Of a stretch of DNA of 64,000 nucleotides, positions 1-14,200 are shown piece after piece. Every line of letters starts with the position of its first letter. The first letter of the stretch is position 1. The notes under the pieces are model-generated. The model was not told the origin of the DNA and made no database searches. It was given only the letters and a program-made list of their open reading frames with translations. Made by a program: the position numbers and the translations under genes. The stretch is from Agrypnia vestita (Eukaryota; Arthropoda; Insecta; Trichoptera; Phryganeidae), in NCBI GenBank assembly GCA_016648135.1, contig JADDOH010001574.1, forward strand, positions 62,001 to 126,000, written 5' to 3'.

Positions 1-2600
1 AAAACTTGAGGATTTTAAATAAGTTAAATATATTTGAAGTTCTTCTGAAAAAACTTTTTTAAATTTAGTTCGCTTTCTTCAGTTTAAAACAAAATGTACG
101 AGTTTTTTTCGAAAACATATATTTCTGAAGAAAAAAATATTTTTCATATGGTGCGCTGCATATTCTTTATTGAGATCAAAGAGAAACCACATAGTATTCA
201 GTTATAATCACATCCACATATTTTATCTTGTGAGTAGCTAAATATTCCCCCTTCTGATGTAACATATTAACAAGTCAGATTCTGGTTTTACTTTTCTTAA
301 AGTAAAAATGTTTTGACATCAAAGGATTTTGTTTAAAAAAAATCTAATTCAATTTGACAATCTTTATTTAATCATTATTTTTAAAAAAATCAAAGAATGG
401 ACCACATTTACATCTTATTTCCAAATAAACCATAATTTTTACAAATTATGTAATGATACAATGAATAAATTACTTATTATATATATATATACATTGTAGA
501 TATTAAAATACAATATTTGTAATTTTTCAATAATGTGATCAAATCACTGTTTTTTGTGAGGTTATATTTTTTATAAAACTAGCAGTGTGTTGAAACTTGT
601 TTTCTAACTATTAACTCTAATAAAAAATATGAACAGATTGTTAAAAAGAATTCAGATATCTTATTGACTTAGTTTTTTAATATTACTGTGTATTTGATTT
701 TATGCATGTAAGATTTCTTCACCTGGCTCATATGTTTTTCGTTTTAATTAGATTTTCATTTAAAAATCAGGTGGATAAATTCTTCCATTTTAAATGTTTG
801 GTTTGAAAATAGACAGACTAAAACATTTATCTCAGTCTTCAAATTAAATGACATTATTTTTCCAATTTATAAAATTAGTTTCTTATTCTCTAAAATATAA
901 TTGAAAATGATTGGTTTCTGTTTTTGTAACTCATAATTTATGTATTATATAGTTTTTATACATAATATACATACTATTGTCACCTTGTCACCTTGACGTT
1001 AATATTTCTCTACAAGAAGACAATATTTTCAAAATACACTAAGCGTACACAAGTAGGATAAAAATGTAAAAAGATGTTTTATTTGATTTAATAATTAATA
1101 TCGTTGATTAGAAATTGCTGAAGAATGCATACTGTGAATACAACACCCCTTATATCTGTAGTATTTGTAACTAAGAAATCCATCCTTTTTAATTATTCTA
1201 GTATTTGCATATACATATTTTAAGCAGTAGTATTTTTTAAATACTGTATTATTTTCTATCTCACAATATATATATAAAATTACTGCTTCTTAAAAATGGA
1301 TCAAATTCATGCGAAAAATTAGAACAAGTAAGGATGACCTATTTCTTAGTTACAATTGTTTATGTAGGAGGGGTTGATTAGAGAGATATCTTTGTTAATG
1401 TATATAGGTAGGTACAATTTGTTTGAGATATAATTTTTAATTTTAGCACTGTAAAAAAGTGCTATTCAATAAGTATTACTTTAAGGGCTTCTTTTTCATT
1501 ATTTATGTTGTGATTGAATTTTTTAGAATAATCATGTTTTAACAAATTGAATTTTATTGCTGTTGCGGTTTTAGAGTACTTTATGTCTTAGATATTTTTT
1601 AATTAAGAAAAAAATAGTTTTTAGCACTTAGTTTTTTCTAATTTACTTGGCACTTTCGTACTAATTTATTAACCATTTGCCTTAATTTCTAACCAGTTAT
1701 TTTTTCTGTACATGGAGTGCGCAAAGCCAACAAGAAATATTAATAATAATTTAAAATGTACCATTAAGTATCACCCGGTGCCTTCTCGTTACTTTTCAAA
1801 GATTTAATAATGTTCAACTTTTCTATGTATGAAGAAAGTCATAACTTATTTTTCAATCTTGCTTGGATATTTGGATAACTTTTAAATCCGCTTTCTCCCC
1901 TTTTTGAAATGTAGTTTTGAAATTTGAAAAATTCCTGTGCTTTAAAGCATGTGGTATGCAGGAGATATTTTGATACTTATTTTTATAAAAATGAAGGGAA
2001 TACTGAACTTAGCGATGCACTGTGTTCCATTGTTTTCTCGTTTTTTTTTTAAATTCATCTGGCAGATCAATATTTCCAGTCCATACAATATGAATCTGAT
2101 GGCAATTAGTAGAACAGATCTGGCCTACCAAAATAGAGAATTTACTGCAAAATTGACACTCTGGCTTCACTTAAATACATACATACTTTTATTTTATTTT
2201 AATAATTGTATTTTATTAACAATGAAATAAAATACTTGCACAGGTTCCTAACAATCAACTTTTTTGCTCATCATTTAATTTCTTTTTCAATTATCTGACG
2301 ATTGTTTATCAGGTATTTTTGAAATATTTTTATGTATTAAACTCATGCATTAAAAAAATAGATTGATTAATTGAATTTTAGAATTGGCCCAAGTGAGTTT
2401 GATCTGTGTTCGCATGTTGTTTCTATTTACACACGTAGTCTGCAACATGGGTTTCTCCGTAATGCTTCCAAACTACTCCATTTCTGCACTTGAATTTGGC
2501 TTCCGTAAATCAAATATGTGGAAAGTAAAAAAAAACAATCTGACGTGCAGAATAAAATAAATATCTATTAAAATTTCATTTGGGTCAGTTAACAGTCAGA
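1..2600. other. AT-rich intergenic DNA, nothing recognised
   Basis: The stretch is very AT-rich, with homopolymer runs and a short TA repeat near 478-492. Short open frames occur, but none has a recognisable domain, plausible codon use or paired splice sites. It could be 3' flank or intron of a gene to the left, but nothing in the sequence shows this. Confidence 0.5.
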
Positions 2601-2619
2601 TTGTTAGTACATTTTTTTT

Positions 2620-2915
2620 TCAAATTGTAATAATTTTTTGATTACAAAAATAAAAAAAATATTTTTTTTGAATTTCATAATTTTTTATTTCATTAGCGTC
2701 CGATTTATTTTATTTTTATCCGATTTATCCTATCTAAAAATCTGATGATTCCATCCTGTCCTATATAAATATTTCTTTTCAAATTGTAATTATTTTATGT
2801 TTACAAAAATAATTACAATTTGAACATTTTCTTCAATCTTTTGTTTTATTGCCGTCCTAGTAGTCACTACTTAAAAATCCCAAAATCTAATGATTTTATC
2901 CTGTTCCATATGAAT
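2620..2915. repeat. Diverged tandem duplication, about 160-bp unit
   Basis: Two blocks share the order caaattgtaat, then tttacaaaaataa, then aaaatctgatgatt or aaaatctaatgatt, then atcctgt. The first runs from about 2620 to 2767 and the second from about 2779 to 2915. The copies are clearly diverged, so the duplication is old. Confidence 0.55.
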
Positions 2916-2983
2916 ACGTAATTAAGCATTGGCCTTTGCCGATCTCAATACTCTCAATTCTCTGGGGGGGTAAAAATTCAAAA

Positions 2984-3315
2984 AATTTTTAATAACAATT
3001 TTTATTTGGGTGCACTTTTATTATTATTTATTTGTTATAGGTTATATCTTAGTACATACATTTCATGAATACAATAAATAGAAAGTAAAGCTTATTAATA
3101 TTTTTAAAGCATTAAAATTGTGGTTAGACATTTTAACAAAATGTTATGAAAATTTTTTAATAACAATTTTTATTTGGGTGCACTTTTTTTATTATTTATT
3201 TGTTATAGGTATATCTTAGTACACACATTTCATGAATACAATAAATATAAAGTAAAGCTTATTAATATTTTTAAAGCATTAAATTTGTGGTTAGACATTT
3301 TAACAAAATGTTATT
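2984..3315. repeat. Tandem duplication, about 168-bp unit
   Basis: A unit beginning taacaatttttatttgggtg and ending near aacaaaatgttat occurs twice in direct orientation, at about 2984-3148 and 3155-3315. Only a few substitutions and small indels separate the copies, so this duplication is much younger than the one just upstream. Confidence 0.85.
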
Positions 3316-3344
3316 TATGTTAATATGTAACCACTTCAAATTAC

Positions 3345-3410
3345 TTTTTTGTCTACCGGTTTCGAGGCGTAACCCATCTCTTCGTCAGGACAACCACTAC
3401 ACTAGCATGT
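3345..3410 (-). mobile_element. Possible Penelope-like 3' relic
   Basis: On the minus strand the sequence reads through a cctgacgaagagatgggtta motif followed by a cgaaaccgg box. This resembles the cctgaagaag...cgaaac signature near the ends of Penelope-like retroelements. A comparable motif lies in the RpL19 intron hairpin at 32595-32785. There is no coding evidence, so this is only a pattern match. Confidence 0.3.
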
Positions 3411-3431
3411 AAATAATACTAATTACAATTT

Positions 3432-3957
3432 AGGACCCGGTGGGTAACACAGGCGACATTTACTCCCTTTCCCCACTCCCTCTCCTGATATATTTTCTGT
3501 ACAACTCTACACCGTTTGACCGATCTGACCCAAATTTAGCACACTTATTCTCTAGGACCCGGCGGGTAACAATGGCGACATTTACCCCCTCACCATTAAC
3601 CCTACCCCTCCCTTTGTATATTTTCTGTACAAATCTATACCGTATGACCGATCTGACCCAAATTTTGCATACTTATTCTTCAAGACCCGGCGGGTAACAA
3701 AGACAACTTTCCCCCCTCACCTGATATATTTTCTATACAAATATACACAGTTTGCTGAACTGATCCAAATTTTGCATTCTTTAAGTCATACATAAGTCAC
3801 ACTTCCCTCCTGGAAATCCCATCCATCCCAGCATAGACTCAATGGAAACGTTGTTTTTATTAGAGACTTTGCTAAACAATGGAGCTTTTGTCTCCCCACA
3901 AACTTATTTTTAACTAAATCCTTAACCCTAGCAATGCCGGGTACGATCAGCTAGTGG
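3432..3957 (+). mobile_element. Helitron-like non-autonomous element, 3' part with internal tandem repeats
   Basis: Three tandem units of about 122-130 bp start at about 3432, 3553 and 3683. Each opens with a gacccgg(c/t)gggtaac box and contains gaccgatctgacccaaat. The element ends near 3954 in gccgggtacgatcagctag followed by t. A GC-rich end closing in CTAG next to T is what Helitron-type 3' ends look like. An inverted relative lies at 14390-14808. No Rep/helicase coding is present, so the class is inferred from the end structure only. Confidence 0.5.
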
Positions 3958-4267
3958 GCGTTAAGTATGCACAAATGGTTGGAAATATATGATAAGGCAT
4001 GAGCTGTGAAAGATGATGTCGTAAAACAGACTTGTCCCCAGTCAGTTTTTTGGTGTTTTACATTTTTATCTAAAACTCGATTAAATTTCATGCCGTAATA
4101 TTCATTCATATCTCAAATTACATGGAAATATTTAATAAAAGGTTAAATCGAAGAACAATACCGTAAGCCAAATAGTTATTGCGTAATTTATATTTTTATA
4201 AACACCCAGGTCAGTTCTCACGAACCATCGCAGAGGATGGGTTAAATGAAAAATGAAGCATTGTGAA

Positions 4268-4704
4268 CTATAGACGTACCACTATAACTTAGCGTGCGAG
4301 GGAGGGCGTCCCTGTCGCGTAACAGAAGTTGTCAGGGTGTAAATTTATTACACAATACAGAATGACCGGTGTCGTATTAAATACAGAAATTTGGTCGGGC
4401 AGCACTAAAGAAACCATGCAGTAATGGCGGCCGTTCTATCTGTCAAACTGTCAGACGGTAATATCGGTTCATTATTCGCTTTTTAAGTTTTGCAAAACTT
4501 TAATACTTCATTGGCAAATGTTCTTGCACCATCCCGGACTGTTTAGGATGTTTTGGACATAATAATTCAGTGTATATTGGTTATTAAGATGTCGCAGCTC
4601 CCGACCAAATACAAAATTGAACTAAACGACAGGGCGAGGGGTTGCCACGGGCGGGGCTTTAGTTCCAAATTCGCCGCACGCCAAGTTACGTTGGGCAAGC
4701 AATA
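4268..4704 (+). mobile_element. MITE family 1, copy A (about 437 bp)
   Basis: The left end begins tatagacgtaccactataac and the reversed right end begins tattgcttgcccaacgtaac. Both run into the same (c/t)ttggcgtgcg core, giving imperfect 30-bp inverted ends. Copies B (17396-17706) and C (53910-54366, inverted) match through the interior, including a gtcgcgtaacagaagt box and an acagggcgaggggtt box. There is no open frame of note, so it is non-autonomous. Its superfamily is not determined. Confidence 0.75.
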
Positions 4705-4901
4705 GCTTTGTTACACTTTGCGTATAAGAAGGCATGAAACTTGACTCAGCATAAAGTCTAGAAAGCGATGGGTTGGTTGATCACATTGAGGATGTAAATA
4801 ATATAAATAATAAAGTAGTTATCGGAGCAATTAAAAAATAAAAGATTGAAGAAATTACAAACGGCAAGATATGTACATTTTTTCTCTTTAGCGGGGATAA
4901 A

Positions 4902-5075
4902 ACATTTAGAGAATGATAAATAAAAAAAATTTCTTTATCATTCTCTAAACGTTTTTTATTATAGAAATATTTTATTTTTTTTGTATTATTATTATTATAT
5001 TATATATATTAATTTAATAATAACTAAATATTTATTATAGAAAAATAAAGTTTATTTTTCTATAATAAATATGTA
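4902..5075. repeat. Two perfect or near-perfect hairpins
   Basis: The first hairpin pairs tttagagaatgataaa with its complement around 4904-4951. The second pairs atatttattatagaaaaata with its complement around 5030-5073, with almost no loop. They lie in the AT-rich flank just before the first ZAD gene. They could be relics of small hairpin elements or simple palindrome growth. Confidence 0.7.
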
Positions 5076-5295
5076 CAAATGGAACCATGTGAGATGTTGA
5101 AAGAAATATGCAATTCTAGAAGAGAAAAGTTACTGTAGATGGTAAAGTCACCCAGAGTCCGTTCCCTATCCATCATTGGTATCAATTTCCAATAGTTGTC
5201 AGATGAGCGTGATTTTTTGTCTATGGTTAATTGAATCGTGTTTGGTAGTTTGGTATTTGGAATGTCACATCAATCATATTTATAACATTTTAGAA

Positions 5296-8200
5296 ATGGA
5301 TTATTACCGCAGTGAAGCGGGCGTTCACTCACAAATATTCAATAATTTTGAAAAGTCTGCTACTAATCATTTGGATTTCAGTAGTATTTGTAGGGCATGC
5401 CTCTCAGTTACAGATCATCTACAAAACATTTTCAGGACATGTTCTGCTGAAGTCTTTTTATATTGCACATCAGTTCAGGTAATAATTTGATATCACACTT
5501 CAGTGTAAATCACAAGACTTGTATTTCTATATTTAATTTGTGGTAATTTTCAGGTCTCGGAAAATGATGGACTTCCAGGTCTTCTGTGCCAACCTTGTTT
5601 GGATTTAGTAAACAGACTTTATTATTTTAAACAACTTGTTTTACGTTCAGACGCGACACTTAGACAATACGGACAAACTCAGGTACCAATTTATAAATAT
5701 CATTTGGGAAGAAATATCTTAACAAAATATCAATTGTATATACAATTTACTTTTCCAAAAAACTTATTTAAGTTAAATTGTCACGTTTTTGAACATTGTC
5801 CTATCTTTTTGTGATTTTCTATTACTGTTTTGCTATGAAAAGTGATGCATTTTTCTTTAAAGTGGGTGCAAGAATATCTCTTTTAAAATGTGATTCTTAT
5901 GTTATAAGACATGTGAAAAAAATAATTATATTTTGTCAATGTTGATATGCAAAAGTATCACTCTTAATGTTTATAGTACTGTATGAATTACGAGAACAAA
6001 TATTTCTAAACCCGATTATCTCAGATTGCATACTTTGAAAAGGTATTCCATTTTGTCTTTTGACATGCACATGAAATAGTCTTGCACTTACGATGCGATA
6101 TGTGTTTCAGAACCTCTTATCGGCTATAGTTAGTAATACAAACGAATCACAAATTTGATGAAGAAAAAATTTTCCCTGGCGTAATAAAGGGTCCTGATTA
6201 TATAAATGAAGTCAAATTTTTGCGCTCGCTAGTTTAAAAGCAGTTATTTTAAGTTTAAAAATTATACTTTTTGACACTTCACTCCATAAATGCCCATATA
6301 AAATATATGATTTTTCTGTTTTATTCATAGATATTGACGTTTATCATAAGTGGGTCCATTCATTATCTTTCATGTCAACTATACGATGCTGTATTACGTC
6401 GACGTAGTGCGGCAGCTTGCCATGTAATATAATGAATGTCCCGCATTAGCTAAGAAAAAATCATTGTTAATTTGGAGATTATTGTTCCCAATACCTTATC
6501 TCCGTTTTTAACACAAAATTGGCCTTTTCCCTACCGGATACAATAAGGAAGGATAATTTTCTATGGTTTCTTGTGTCCAAAATGTATCATTTTTAAACTT
6601 AAAATAACTCTTTTTAAACTAGCAAGCGCAAAAATTTGACTTCATTTAAGTAATCAGGACCCTTTATTACACCAGGGAAATTTTTTTTCATAAAATTTGT
6701 GATTCGTTTGTATTACTAACTTATTCCCTCTTATCTATTTTAGTAAGTAAATATTCTTTGTAGGTTAAAAAAGAACGATTATCAGAGTTTGTGAATGATA
6801 CCTTGCCCTCAAGTGATGGCCTGCAGAGAGATGGCATGACGGTGGAACATGTTCTTCCAATAAAGTCCCCCTCTTCACTTCCTGATCTACACTCTGACGT
6901 AGAGGATGCCTTCAGCAATGAAGACTATCATCAGACCAAGTCAAAAAAGTAATCTTTTTTAAAAATTTCTTACATTTTCTGTAAAAACTTTGTGGTTTAT
7001 TTCAATAACTAGAATCAAATTGAAGATAACAAAATATTTGAGTAAACACAATCACAACAATAATAAGATTTCTTCAGTGTTTTTCTCTTGCGTTTATTAA
7101 ATGCTTTTTAATCATGATATTATTCTTATTTTTAATTTAACTCCCCAATAAGTTGAACACTAATAAAGCGTAATGTGCTTTTGAGTATGAAATACGTAAA
7201 AAAATTATTTATCATTCAGGTCACAAAAGTCTTCGAAGAAGAAAAAGAAAAAAGATAAAAAAGACAAACCAAAGAAAACCAAATCATTAAAATGTCCCAA
7301 ATGTGACAAGGCTTTCCACAAATATGATAAACTAGAGGCGCACATGAGAAGTCACTTTGGATTAAAGGTGAATATCCTTTTAACTCTCGTGATTGTTTAA
7401 TTTCAATATGATAAAATATTCTATTAAAGATTTATCTGTCAACGTCTTAAAAGTATTGCTAAGAACGAAAAAATCAAGAAGTAACCAAAATATTTAATGG
7501 AACCATGACCATCTAGTTAGACCTTTAGAAATTAGATATTAATGAAATCAGATATCAGAGGGGTATAAAAGCAAAGACAGCAATATCCAAAAAAAAAATT
7601 AAAATGAATTGAATGCAGTCACCGAAGATTACAAATTTAAAATGTATTCTAGTTTTTATGTATCTATTCCTTCCAAAATCATGTTTTCTACAGATTTATA
7701 GGCCATATTTCCTATAAAATCTCGAATTCAGTACATTATAAATTAGTAGTCCTCGATAACTGCGTTAATTTTTTTTGATATTACTGCCTTTGCTTTTATA
7801 TCCCTCGTGTAACTAGTTGCCTATTAACCAAGACCGTAAAAAAATCTGCTTTTTTAAAAATAAATAATGGTTTATTTAAAAGCTCGACTTGTTATATGCC
7901 ATAATATAACTAGCGCCGCCCTGTACAGCCTAGTATTTTTTTATATTGCATTTGACTACACATAATGTGCAACAAAAAATAACATTGCGGATGTTTCATA
8001 TAAACGGAAGTACATAAAAATTCTTCTTTATTACTTAGGGTCTGGGATGATCTTGATTGCACTTATTTAATGTCCACTTTTGGACCAAAAGTGAAGAAAA
8101 CTTGCTTGATTACTTTGAGGATGGTTTCCTAGCTGATAACTTAATGTTGTGAAGCTTGCACAGCCAATGATGATAATAGTTTTTACACATTTAATAATAT

Positions 8201-11200
8201 ATAAATAATAATAGTACGTACTTATCTTTCAATTAGAAATATAAATCAAATAGTATCAAGCACTCAATAAAATGTCAATTTTAATGAATTTGGTTACATT
8301 ATCGCTATTAATTGACCGGGATTTCATGACCAACATGGTACTACCTATGTTAAATGATGTAGTTAGAATAATAGTTATGAATAAAAAACACTATTTCTGT
8401 TTTTTCACTACTTTTACAAAAAAACTTGTACTAAAAATAAAATAAAAAGTGTTTTTATTCATAAATTGATACAATTGATTTCCATGAAGTAAACGCCACC
8501 ACATCAAATTATTAGTTAGAATAGGCTGAAAACATCAGTAAATTAAAGTATATCTAGTAACAGTTTTCCTCTGGAACTTATTTTTCTTGATTTTTCTTTT
8601 GATGTTGTATTTATTGATTTTGAAATTTTAACTTAAACTGGATGCCCGTATGTTTAGTGCATTTATTGTTCATAATTGTTTAAAGCTTGTTACAATGCAA
8701 AGCTTGATTATATTAATTCTCTATAAATAAAATAATTGATAAATTCTTGATAAATAAAATCTATTTTATTTATTGTATATTTCACCGCCATACGTATATC
8801 ATCTATTCAAGTATTTTATGAAGTACTGAGTACATGGATGTTTCAGATTAATGACAAGATTATTAATTAACCTGCAGACTTAAGTATTTCATGAAATAAC
8901 AGAATAAATATTTTAACGGTAACAGATATATGCAAGCATATATGTAATCAAGACTGTAGTTGATGTTTTACTGCACTGCCTACAGTAAAAACTACTAAAC
9001 TCTCTTAAACTTATGGAATGTTTTATGGTTTAAAAATATTTTTAACAGAAGACTGCTTCATAAAGTTTCAATGTCTCTGCTGTAACTTCTCTTGTTCTCT
9101 GTTGGCTAATTTTTTGCCTAAACCACCATAAAGCCGTCAGTCAATCCCAAAGTCACCATAGAGTGTTCCTTTTTAGCCGGACATAGCGTGCCGGGAGTGC
9201 GGCAAGGCCTTCACAAGCTTTAACAATCTGAACAGCCACATGCGCGTACACACGGGCATCCGTAAATACAAGTGTAGCACTTGCTATAAAGACTTTGCTT
9301 ATCTGAATGTGCTCAAGAATCACGAGAGGGCGCACGCTGGCATCAAGAAGTACGTCTGTCACGAGTGCGGGGCTAAGTTTGTTCAGCCAGCTAATTTAAA
9401 GGTACGATTTACAGATAATACTTTTTTTAGCAATATTCCTGATTAACGCATTCATTATTTTTATATTTAAACACCACAGCAAGCTTATCGAATTTAGACA
9501 TGGAAACAACGGATATTTTATAGGAACTGTGTGGATGTGTTGAAATTTGGTTCTTGACATTTCTCTGAAGAATCAATGTGGAGAATCGAATTACGAAACA
9601 CCCATACATTCTATAAAATATCTTTTGTTTTAATACCTAAATAGATGAATTGATTGTACTGCAAACTAGTGATGGTATTTTAAAGGTTTTTTAATATTTG
9701 CATGTGATTGTATCGATGATTGCTAACTTTTTTATCGTAATTCCACGGGCAAACATCAGTAGTAGACAACTGTTATATCTCACTTATCAATCATCGATAA
9801 AATCAGATACAATTCTCAAATAATAACCAGGTAAAATAACAGTTTGACCATCACTAAGGTAAACCCTTAATTTTTAAGCTTATTCAATGTCTACACACTC
9901 GGTCTTTGTACATATGTAAATTGTAGTCCGTGAGTAATATAAAAAGGGATACTATTGTAAGTTATTTTTCTTTCGGCCAGAACCACAGAATAATTTTTAT
10001 TTATACCTAATTAAATAATAATGAAGAAACAAAATAATATATTTACTATGTACTATGCTTTTTCTCTATGCTTTTCAGCCTGTCAATGTTATTTTAAAGT
10101 TGTTTCACATCTACTAATTTCTTCGTCCAAAGAGCTCAAATATTGAATTAAAGCCAATATTTTCATCACATTGATAGTAATATTGACATTTAACAGATGT
10201 CTTGACTTGCTTCTCAATTTTTGAGTAGAAAATAACAAGATTGTAATCACCAAATAACAATGTTGTTATTTTCAGAATACGGCCGTTTGTATAGATTGTT
10301 CCGCATTTGGTATTATTTTCTACCACATTTCTATCTTCTGCTAATAATTTAATACATATGTCTCCTCGCGTTTTATCTGATATTGTTTAAACCGTTTTCA
10401 GGCTCATCTTATCCAACACAATAGTGAAAAATTGTATGCCTGTGACCAGTGCGGCAAGAAATTCATCCAGCCCGGTAACTTAAAGATACACCTGATCAGG
10501 CATACGGGAGTAAAAAATATACCCTGCACAGTGTGCGACATGCATTTTTACGTGAAGGGCGACTTGGACAAGCACATGCGCTCGCACTCGGACAAGAAAC
10601 CATATGCCTGTAAGATCTGTGAAAAAGCATTCAAGACACAAAGTTTCTTACTCGTACATAATAGAACACACACGGGTTAGTATATCAATTTCTGAAGTGT
10701 ATGTATTGTGGTGCATATTTTATTGCAAGTAGAAGCCCTCTGGTACGCACAAGCGCTGCGCACCAATCTCGACGCTATTTTTTAACCCAAAAAAAATGTG
10801 GAAGCTCGCTCGGAATTAAAAAATAGGCTAATAGGGTGGGTCTCCGCCTCGCGGTATCAGAAATTCACCGTGGTAAATATTTTTACCACAGGCGAAGACG
10901 AATGAATTTAATTAAAAAAAAAAAGAGAATTTAAATTATTCAAAAATACAAAAAATCTAACACTTAGAAAATTTAGAAATTAAACACTTTTTTCACAAAT
11001 TCGGCTTCGCGAACGGGCAGAGTAACGAGGTAAAAAATGTTTCCGAAAACTGAGGATGCCCGTCCACGAAACCATCCTTTATTTATACCCCTAAAACTAG
11101 ACATAACGGGATTTTAACGGTCGAAATCGGATTAGCCAGAGTGGGGAGATGCATCTTACTTTCACCCAGAGGCTGCCCGTGGTGGACCGCGCGCATCTCC

Positions 11201-14200
11201 GCTGGGTCGACCCGAAAGCCGCTGTGATACCGTGCAGCGGCGGCCAATTTCGGACGGTTTTTTAAAGATATCTCACGACAGAAAAGTACTGTATCTGTCA
11301 TTTAAACACAAAAATGAACGCCTGACACATCCGCGTGTGAACTACATTATGACAGGTACGCCTGGATGTGTCAGCGTTCGTAAATCGCCTTGAAAGGGGC
11401 GATTTCGAATTTAAGATGCATCTTCTCTCAGACTAATCCAATATCAATTTTTATGACGAAATCTAATAGGAAATGACATGCCGATTGCGGTGATATACGA
11501 CATGTCGGGTTTGGTTCAATTTAATATCACTCATCTTGGTGATGTTTTGCGCGTTACGCAGCATCCGGCCCGCCACGTACCGTTAACGTGCGGTCCATAA
11601 AACCCGACGCTGGCTATTGGCCGTGTCAGGCGGGTGAAGATGCTGTTAACTTCGCCCACCTGCACGACCACCTAGGGAATCTATTGTGCAGTTATTAATT
11701 TAACTGCCAAAGATGATAAAAAAAATGTGTTTAAATAATTATAATAGCAGCCCTGGGCAAGGGAATCTGCTCATCTTTAGATTAAATAACCAAACCCTTT
11801 ATCTCCCATCAGTTTTCGAAATTAAAAGACCGCCAAACCCCCGTTTATTAAAATCACAAGCAACAAACAAGAAATAAAAGTTACATAAAATTACAAGGTT
11901 TAAACAAGAAATAAAAGTTACATAAAAAAGTTACATAAAATTATAAGTTATAAAATTTACATAAAATTACATAAAAGGTCAAAAAATACAATCCAGGTGA
12001 AAAAATATACAATCATTTACAATATCATAGCATAACATTTACAAATAACCGGTTCCACGATTGCCGAGACCGACGGATACTTTTATTTCAAAATGTTCTC
12101 CGGTCAGTCGCGGAAGGAACCATCATTAAACCTAAATTTATTTATTTACTCAAAATGTGAGCGACAAATTATCACACATATTTATGACAAATTATCGAAC
12201 ATATTAATGAATGACAAACAATTTTCATTCACACAAAGGCTGTCATTAGCAAATACCTGCATAGCGGGTGGGCCCCACCCCCGCTGGCGCCATAGCGGGG
12301 GGCGGGGGCGCCCGCCATCGGTCATTATAATCTCATTAGTGGAGAACAATAAACAAGATGGCGGCGGTGGCAATTAAGTCCTCGCTCCGCCTACCGCCAT
12401 TTCTAAAATGAATCACTTTCTCTCCATTCATAAAATTATTTCATATGCATAAACTTATAATATTAAATAAACCTAGAATAAACACTTAATCACATTATTG
12501 TTCACACAAATGTTACACACATTATTGTTTGTTTTTGTGCCTCGCGCTCGGCGAGCCTATGGCATTTAAGGTCCTGTACAGAACACCCTCTTAACTGACC
12601 TTTGCTTAACCGGCCCACCGAATTATCTGACCTGCTACCAGCGGCGTGCAGTGAGTACTTTGGAGCATGACTTTTATATAAACAAATATTTTGAAAAAAT
12701 CAAAATAAAACAAATATCTTGTAATGTTCCTATCACAAATATTTAATTTAGATTTTTTCTCAAATATATGTTTATATAATAGTCATGCTTTAATGCGTGC
12801 GCTTGCCTGCTACATATACCACACAAGCGCCATGCAGTCTTCGATGGACTGGCATTTATCTTTACTGGGAATTGAATACCAGCAACATAAAATTAGTGAT
12901 TTTTTCAAAATAAATATTTCTATTGTGTTGCCTCTTCTTGTTTTAAGTCACAATAATGTGTTTAATGTTGAAATTTTGTATATGTTTTAAGTCATTATAA
13001 AGTGCATCATACAACCTTTGTTACATTTAGCATACTTGCATCATTTTTACAAACTTCTGCTTTAACCAATTAGTGAAGGTATTCTAACCAGTGACACACT
13101 AAGCGTTATTTAAGATTTGAATGTGATTGTGTTGATGATTGGCAATTGATTTTTCGCAATTCTTCATGCAACTATTGGTACTATACAACATTTATATCAT
13201 AGGTACCAATCATGAATCAGATACAAATATCAAAAAAGATGTTTGCAGATGATACATGCATATTATATGCAGACAAAAACAATAAAAAAATTGAAGAAAA
13301 CCTACAGGAAGACTTAGATCAAATCCTGAAATGGTCACATGATAACGGAATAATCATAAATACAAAAAAAACTAAATATATGTTAATACATTCCGATTAT
13401 ACAAAAGACAAGGACAAAGATCTGAAATTAATAGGGCATTCATTTGATTGTTTGCATAAAAATCACAAAGATTGCAACTGTGAACGCTTGGAAAAGGTAG
13501 ATAAATATGTATACTTGGGACTAACAATGGACAAAAACTTCAACTGGACAGAGCACATAGAAGACACGTGTAAAAAGCGAAGAACTCTACTAGGTAAATT
13601 CTTCCATCTCAAACATTGTATTCCAAGACACACGTTATTGCTTATATTATAGTTTAGTAGACTCAATTGTAAACTATGGCCTAAACAGCTACGGATTGAC
13701 ATATCCATCATACTTAGAAAAAGTAAAACAACTATAATTAAGAATAATTAAAACTATAGCAAATAAAAAACAAAAAGAAGCATGTAAGGACCAACCGGAA
13801 AACCTATTCAAAATGTGTAAAATCTTACCGATCCAAAAACATCTTGACTATAAAATAATACTGGAAGAATACGAGAAGGACAGTTTCAAAACACCAATAC
13901 ATCGTGAATATATGACAAGACAAATAACGAATAAAAAACTAGAAATAAAAAAACAAATAATTGTTATGGAGACAGAACCAAACAGTGCGTAATTCCAAAA
14001 TTATTCAACAAGCTACCGGATAAAATAAAAAATATAATGGGACAAAAAAATATAAAAAAGACTTTAAAGAAATACTACAATGAATTGTGAAGTGGATAGG
14101 AAAAGCAAAATTAGTTTAATATAGTAGCTTATTATATAATAGTTCATAAAGTAAATACAATTAAGTAAAGAAATGTACATACACTTATTATAATTTAATC

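Noticed and set aside
1949..2230. 93-codon open frame on +
   Set aside because: Biased towards F, I, L and N as expected from AT-rich DNA; no domain, no splice context.
12093..12377. Overlapping open frames on both strands in the GC-rich block
   Set aside because: Proline/glycine/arginine-rich translations caused by GC-rich runs; no known domain.
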